NCBI GenBank assembly: GCA_036505615.1
Contig: DASXTB010000104.1
Location: forward strand, 1 to 9,605
Length of the DNA stretch: 9,605 nt
Reading direction: 5' to 3'
From: DASXTB01 sp036505615
GTDB lineage: Bacteria > Acidobacteriota > UBA6911 > JACQSX01
The notes under the pieces are model-generated. The model saw nothing but the letters and a program-made list of their open reading frames with translations, did not search any database and was not told the DNA's origin. Of the stretch, positions 6,016 to 9,605 are shown one piece after another (position 1 is the first letter of the stretch; every line of letters begins with the position of its first letter). Both the position numbers and the translations under genes were made by a program.

Positions 6016-9000
6016 TCATTTTCCTGCCTTCACCGGATACGGCGGCCGCTTTGGTTTTTCCGGCGGATTCTTCTTCAGCTCTGCCATCGCCACCTGGATT
6101 GCCTTCTCTAATTGGGGATCGTGACCGGCAATCACTTCGGCCGGGGTTTGCTCCACCTCAATGTCAGGAGGCACTCCCACGTTTTCCACGACCCAACCTT
6201 CTTCGGTCCAGATAGCTAGATTAGGAGCAGTGACAAAACCGCCGTCCATCAGAACCGGAAATCCAAGCGTTCCCACCAATCCTCCCCAGGTCCGCTTTCC
6301 TATTAGTTTCCCCAGGTTCAGTTTGTGGAACATCCATGGAAGCAAATCGCCGCCCGACCCGGCCGTTTCGTCGATAATCATTACTTTAGGACCCTGAATG
6401 GACGCGGAAGGAGTTTTTAGATCGGCGCCATACCGCATGTGCCAGTAGCTGATCAATGGCCGGCGCAGCATGTCGATGTAGTAATCCGCAACGCTGCCTC
6501 CGCCATTGAATCTCTCATCGATGATGATGGCATCTTTGTGAGACTGCGGAAAGAAATAGCGCTTGAAATAAGTGTGCCCGAGAGTGCTGGTATTTGGCAC
6601 GTACACGTAAGCCACACTCCCGCCGGTCGCCTGGTCTACTTTTTTTAAATTTCCTTCCACCCAGTCACGGTTTCTGAGCGCGTTCTCGTTGGCGATAGGG
6701 ACCACCGAAACGGTGCGCGCGCCAGAGCCGTCCGGATTGGGACCGACGGTGATTTCGATGATTTTATCCGCGGTATTTTCAAACAGACTGTACAGGTTCG
6801 TCGGCGGCCGCAAGTCTTGCCCGCGTACTGCAATCAGATAGTCGCCCGCATGGACATCCGCTCCCGGTTCGGTAAGCGGCGAACGGAGTTCCGGATTCCA
6901 ATTCAATCCGCCATAGACCTTCTTGAAGCGGTAACGTCCGTTCTCGATCGAGTAATCGGCCCCCAGCAGACCGCCCGGGACGCTCTTCGGTTCGCTCAGA
7001 GTGTCTCCACCAAAGACACCATGATGGCCTACGCGCAACTCACTGCACATCCACTGAATGACGCGGTTCAAATCGCTGCGGGTTGCCAGGTGGGGAAGAA
7101 ATGCCGCATATTTTTCGCGCGCCGCCTTCCAGTCAACGCCGTGCATGTTGGTGGCGTAAAAGTAGTCGCGGTTGATCCGCCAGGCTTCCTGGAACATCTG
7201 GTTCCATTCCGCGCGCGGATCGACGCGTACCTCGATGCTGTCGATGTTGAGCTTGCCCTGGCCGGGTTGGATTTTGTCTTTAATTGATACAATTCCCCAG
7301 GAATCTCTCGACCGGTAAAGCATCTTCTTACTGTCTGCCGAGAGCAGGTAGTCATTCACATCGGACAGAATGTTTTCATCTTTGCGTTGATTGAGGTCAT
7401 AGCGGTGCAAAGTGATGGGACCGGGGCGCGGTCCAAATGCGGTGATGCCTCCAGCGGCATCCAGGTAGTAAATCTGTCCCGCCGCGCCTGCCTGTAAGTT
7501 CCAGTAGCTGCCGGCAGTGACAGGAAGAGCGAGAATGCGATGATTCAGATCTTCAAAGTCAATGGAGAAGGATTCGGGAGGCTTCTTCTCGCCGGAATCC
7601 TTCGATTTCTCTTCTTTGGGCTTTTCCTCTTTTTGGATCCCCTTCTCTTCGTCACTTTCCTTGGCCAGAGGCGAAGGAATATCTTTGCGGAGCACGGCAA
7701 GATAAATTGAACGGGTGATGCGCATGTCGGCATTGGACATGGCAAACCACTCTTTGACCGGCCCGGCGTCTGTGGAACCAAAGAAGTAAAGGTACTTGCC
7801 GCTCTGATCAAAAACGGGATCGCTGACGTCACTTAAGCCGTCAGTGATGGGGTAGGACTTGTCCTTTTCAACCGAATAGGCGTAGACAGTTTGAATGTAG
7901 GCTGCCGTGCTCAAAGTGTAAGCGATCCACTTTGAGTCCGGCGACCAGACATGGTGGATTGTCTTGGCGCGACTCGGTCCGTGCAAATACTCTGATCCGA
8001 TCTTCTTGCAGTCGCCTGTCTTTAGATCCAGCCAGTAGAGCGTCCACGAGTTGTCGGCGAAGGATATTTTCTGGCTGTCAGGCGACCAGGCAGGGGTGTC
8101 GTAGTAACCGGCGCCCATCATCTTGAATTTTCTTACTTCGCCCTTGCCATCCTGGCTGCGCACATGGAGTTCATATTCCCCGGATTCGTCGGAGAAATAG
8201 GCGATCGATTTTCCGTCGGGCGACCAGATGGGCGACCGCTCATGAACAGCGGTGGTGTTAGTCAGGTTGCGCGCGTCTCCTTTCTCAGCGGGAACAGTGA
8301 CGATCTCACCGCGAAACTCAAAAGCAGCTCGGGCCCCGGTTGGCGAAAGCGAGGCGCGCCGAATATATCTTGATCCTTTAACGTAGCGAGGACGGGTCTC
8401 AATCAAGTCGGCCGCGACGCCAACGGTCAGCTTCCTGCTGTTCGCTTTCAGTGGATCCAGAATGTGAAGCTCTCCTGCCTGCTCGTAAATAATTTGGCCT
8501 CCGCCCGCCGAAGCATAAAGCACGGGAAAATCGGTATGACTTGTAAGCTGCTTGACAGCCTTGGTTTTCAAGTCAAATGAAAATACGTTGAACTCTCCGT
8601 TGCGATCCGAGCGAAAGTAGATTGTTTCGCCGATCCACATCGGGTCGGTGTCATTGCAGCGGCCTTCAGGCTGCGGGATTTTCTCAATGGAATGATTGCT
8701 TGATTGGTAAAGCCAAATTGTGGAGACCGTTCCGCCGCGATAGTGTTTCCACTGATTAAAGGCCTGGTAAAGCGGATTGTAGGCGATCCTGCTGCCGTCG
8801 GGGGAATACACGGCTCGGGAAGCGTTGGGAATTTCAAGGGGCGCCTCCACTCCGCCTTTGACCGGCACGGTAAAGAGCTGCGTATATCGGCCGGTAAAAA
8901 CAGCACGCGGAGAAGTGAAAAGCACGGCAGATCCGTCGGGCGTGAAGCACTGCACGATGTCCGGACCGGGATGCCAGGTCAGGCGTGTGGGGACTCCGCC

Positions 9001-9300
9001 GGTAACGGGCACCACATAGACGTCGGTGTTGCCCTCATATTGAGCGTTGAAGGCAATCAAATTGCCGTCGGGAGAAAACGCGGGATTGGATTCAATTCCG
9101 GGATCGGTCGTCAGGCGGCGCATCTCCTTGCCGTCAAGACTTGCCACCCAAAGATCGCCAGCGTACACAAAAGCGATGTGAGTTTTGCTGATGGCCGGCT
9201 GGCTCAAGAGCTTAGTGTCGTTGACATCGACGGCGAGGGCGGTGAGCGCCATGAGTAAGAGTATCGACACGAGGAACGCTGTCGTCAGACAAGTTTTCAT
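6016..9300 (-). CDS. Periplasmic Tricorn-like S41 protease
   Basis: The protein has 1094 residues from the ATG at 9300. That start is chosen over the ATG at 9324 because AAGGAG lies six bases upstream and the protein then begins with a normal Sec signal peptide (K2, hydrophobic core, cleavage after ALA at about residue 23). Residues about 30-530 contain repeated SPDG and SPDS motifs of WD40-like (PD40) beta-propeller blades, expected to gate peptide entry. A Lys/Glu-rich linker lies at about 540-572. The Tricorn C1 region is at about 695-760, a PDZ domain at about 780-880, and the S41 core follows. By alignment to archaeal Tricorn, H759 (in VGHHG), S982 (in AGSGGD) and E1039 (in VENVGVPPD) correspond to H746, S965 and E1023. 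The residue before the His is G758 where Tricorn has S745. The likely role is trimming of peptides in the periplasm. It is monocistronic here and convergent with the dehydrogenase. Confidence 0.93.
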   Translation of the reverse strand: MKTCLTTAFLVSILLLMALTALAVDVNDTKLLSQPAISKTHIAFVYAGDLWVASLDGKEMRRLTTDPGIESNPAFSPDGNLIAFNAQYEGNTDVYVVPVTGGVPTRLTWHPGPDIVQCFTPDGSAVLFTSPRAVFTGRYTQLFTVPVKGGVEAPLEIPNASRAVYSPDGSRIAYNPLYQAFNQWKHYRGGTVSTIWLYQSSNHSIEKIPQPEGRCNDTDPMWIGETIYFRSDRNGEFNVFSFDLKTKAVKQLTSHTDFPVLYASAGGGQIIYEQAGELHILDPLKANSRKLTVGVAADLIETRPRYVKGSRYIRRASLSPTGARAAFEFRGEIVTVPAEKGDARNLTNTTAVHERSPIWSPDGKSIAYFSDESGEYELHVRSQDGKGEVRKFKMMGAGYYDTPAWSPDSQKISFADNSWTLYWLDLKTGDCKKIGSEYLHGPSRAKTIHHVWSPDSKWIAYTLSTAAYIQTVYAYSVEKDKSYPITDGLSDVSDPVFDQSGKYLYFFGSTDAGPVKEWFAMSNADMRITRSIYLAVLRKDIPSPLAKESDEEKGIQKEEKPKEEKSKDSGEKKPPESFSIDFEDLNHRILALPVTAGSYWNLQAGAAGQIYYLDAAGGITAFGPRPGPITLHRYDLNQRKDENILSDVNDYLLSADSKKMLYRSRDSWGIVSIKDKIQPGQGKLNIDSIEVRVDPRAEWNQMFQEAWRINRDYFYATNMHGVDWKAAREKYAAFLPHLATRSDLNRVIQWMCSELRVGHHGVFGGDTLSEPKSVPGGLLGADYSIENGRYRFKKVYGGLNWNPELRSPLTEPGADVHAGDYLIAVRGQDLRPPTNLYSLFENTADKIIEITVGPNPDGSGARTVSVVPIANENALRNRDWVEGNLKKVDQATGGSVAYVYVPNTSTLGHTYFKRYFFPQSHKDAIIIDERFNGGGSVADYYIDMLRRPLISYWHMRYGADLKTPSASIQGPKVMIIDETAGSGGDLLPWMFHKLNLGKLIGKRTWGGLVGTLGFPVLMDGGFVTAPNLAIWTEEGWVVENVGVPPDIEVEQTPAEVIAGHDPQLEKAIQVAMAELKKNPPEKPKRPPYPVKAGK

Positions 9301-9306
9301 AGACTT

Positions 9307-9312
9307 CTCCTT
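9307..9312 (-). promoter_or_regulatory. Ribosome binding site of the Tricorn-like protease
   Basis: AAGGAG on the minus strand ends six bases before the ATG at 9300. It lies downstream of the alternative ATG at 9324 and so rules in favour of the shorter protein with the signal peptide at its very N-terminus. Confidence 0.8.
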
Positions 9313-9337
9313 CAGAAACGTCATTGGAATAAATCAG

Positions 9338-9367
9338 ATCATATCGCCGCGGCAATGCGCTCTTCAA
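9338..9367 (-). promoter_or_regulatory. Candidate sigma70-type promoter of the protease gene
   Basis: On the minus strand, TTGAAG (9362-9367) and TATGAT (9338-9343) are separated by 18 bp. They match the consensus at 4 of 6 and 5 of 6 positions. A start near 9331 would leave a leader of about 30 bases before the ATG. This was found by eye only, and the -35 box is weak. Confidence 0.4.
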
Positions 9368-9382
9368 GCTATTGCAAAGGGT

Positions 9383-9405
9383 GTACCGGCGGCCCTGGGT
9401 GTGCC
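9383..9405 (+). repeat. Decayed GTAC-headed repeat
   Basis: GTAC followed by CGGCGGCCCTGGGTGTGCC resembles the intact units at 5782 and 9434 through the loop, but the 3' stem arm is degraded (GTGCC in place of GGCCGCCC), so a full stem can no longer form. It lies just upstream of the candidate promoter of the protease gene. Confidence 0.5.
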
Positions 9406-9433
9406 TCAAGCTCTCTTCATTCTCCAAAAAGAA

Positions 9434-9550
9434 GTACGGGCGGCCCTATGTGGCCGCCCGCTGCAAGATTTAACAGATTAGGAGAACTCCTGCGCTGGCA
9501 TTCCAAAGGGCACGGACGAGCGGCGGGCGGCCACACAGGGCCGCCCGTAC
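9434..9550. repeat. Pair of inverted GTAC-headed hairpin repeats (upstream of protease gene)
   Basis: The plus-strand unit at 9434-9460 has stem GGGCGGCC/GGCCGCCC and loop CTATGT. The minus-strand unit at 9524-9550 has the same perfect stem and loop CTGTGT. The two 27-bp ends differ at one position only, in the loop. The 63 bp between them has no recognised coding content. It is the same family and the same head-outward arrangement as 5782-5917, on the other side of the protease gene. Confidence 0.8.
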
Positions 9551-9605
9551 TGCTGGGGCTTCCGCGATAAGCGTGAGGGTGCATGGCCGACCGGAGGTCC
9601 GAGAG

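Larger units (their letters stand above)
9325..9605. other. Non-coding region upstream of the protease gene
   Basis: This region holds the candidate promoter, one decayed and two intact GTAC-headed repeats, and about 55 bp at the window edge (9551-9605) in which nothing is recognised. The short frames here mostly cross the hairpins and show no family resemblance. Confidence 0.6.

Noticed and set aside
5930..6124. 64-residue plus-strand frame reaching into the protease 3' end
   Set aside because: It has no ribosome site or family match, and half of it is antisense to the real gene.
8704..9258. 184-residue plus-strand frame
   Set aside because: It is fully antisense to the propeller region of the Tricorn-like gene, has no recognisable domain, and is explained by codon bias of the real gene.
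9301..9324. Eight-residue extension of the Tricorn-like protein
   Set aside because: The ribosome site AAGGAG lies between this ATG and the one at 9300, and the signal peptide fits the later start.

Overview
The window is 9.6 kb of bacterial chromosome with balanced to moderately high GC. It carries four protein genes that strictly alternate in strand (+, -, +, -), so no two share an operon. The gene set suggests Acidobacteriota or a similar soil or environmental lineage: an Oar-like TonB-dependent receptor with an N-terminal carboxypeptidase-regulatory-like domain, a Tat-leader D-2-hydroxyacid dehydrogenase, a periplasmic Tricorn-type S41 protease, and a delta-60 repeat protein ending in a FIMAH-like domain. 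This assignment is inferred from gene content, with no marker gene present.

Layout: (1) 2-643 (+) is the 3' end of a delta-60 repeat/FIMAH protein. (2) 644-811 is a convergent junction holding a mirrored array of 8-bp units. (3) 812-4186 (-) is a complete Oar-like TonB-dependent receptor. (4) 4187-4452 is a divergent junction holding a paired inverted REP-like element with GTAG heads, then a second mirrored 8-bp array that runs into the ribosome binding site of the next gene. (5) 4453-5565 (+) is a Tat-dependent D-2-hydroxyacid dehydrogenase. (6) 5566-6015 is a 450-bp gene-free convergent junction filled with a degenerate GATTGCG heptamer array, a pair of inverted GTAC-headed hairpins and a 10-bp-period TCCG array. 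(7) 6016-9300 (-) is a Tricorn-like protease with a Sec signal peptide. (8) 9301-9605 is its upstream region, with a candidate promoter, a decayed GTAC-type repeat and a second pair of inverted GTAC-headed hairpins.

The proteins look like ordinary envelope and periplasmic functions: outer-membrane uptake, peptide degradation, and an exported oxidoreductase. Receptor and protease could both serve peptide use, but nothing in the sequence links them. The unusual content is between the genes. Every intergenic junction carries structured repetitive DNA: two hairpin families (GTAG-headed and GTAC-headed, each as inverted pairs, with stem changes that preserve pairing) and three short-period arrays (7, 8 and 10 bp). 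The two 8-bp arrays share a mirror-symmetric plan of four units, a 9-bp centre and four inverted units. No REP-associated (RAYT) transposase, CRISPR array, tRNA or rRNA was seen.
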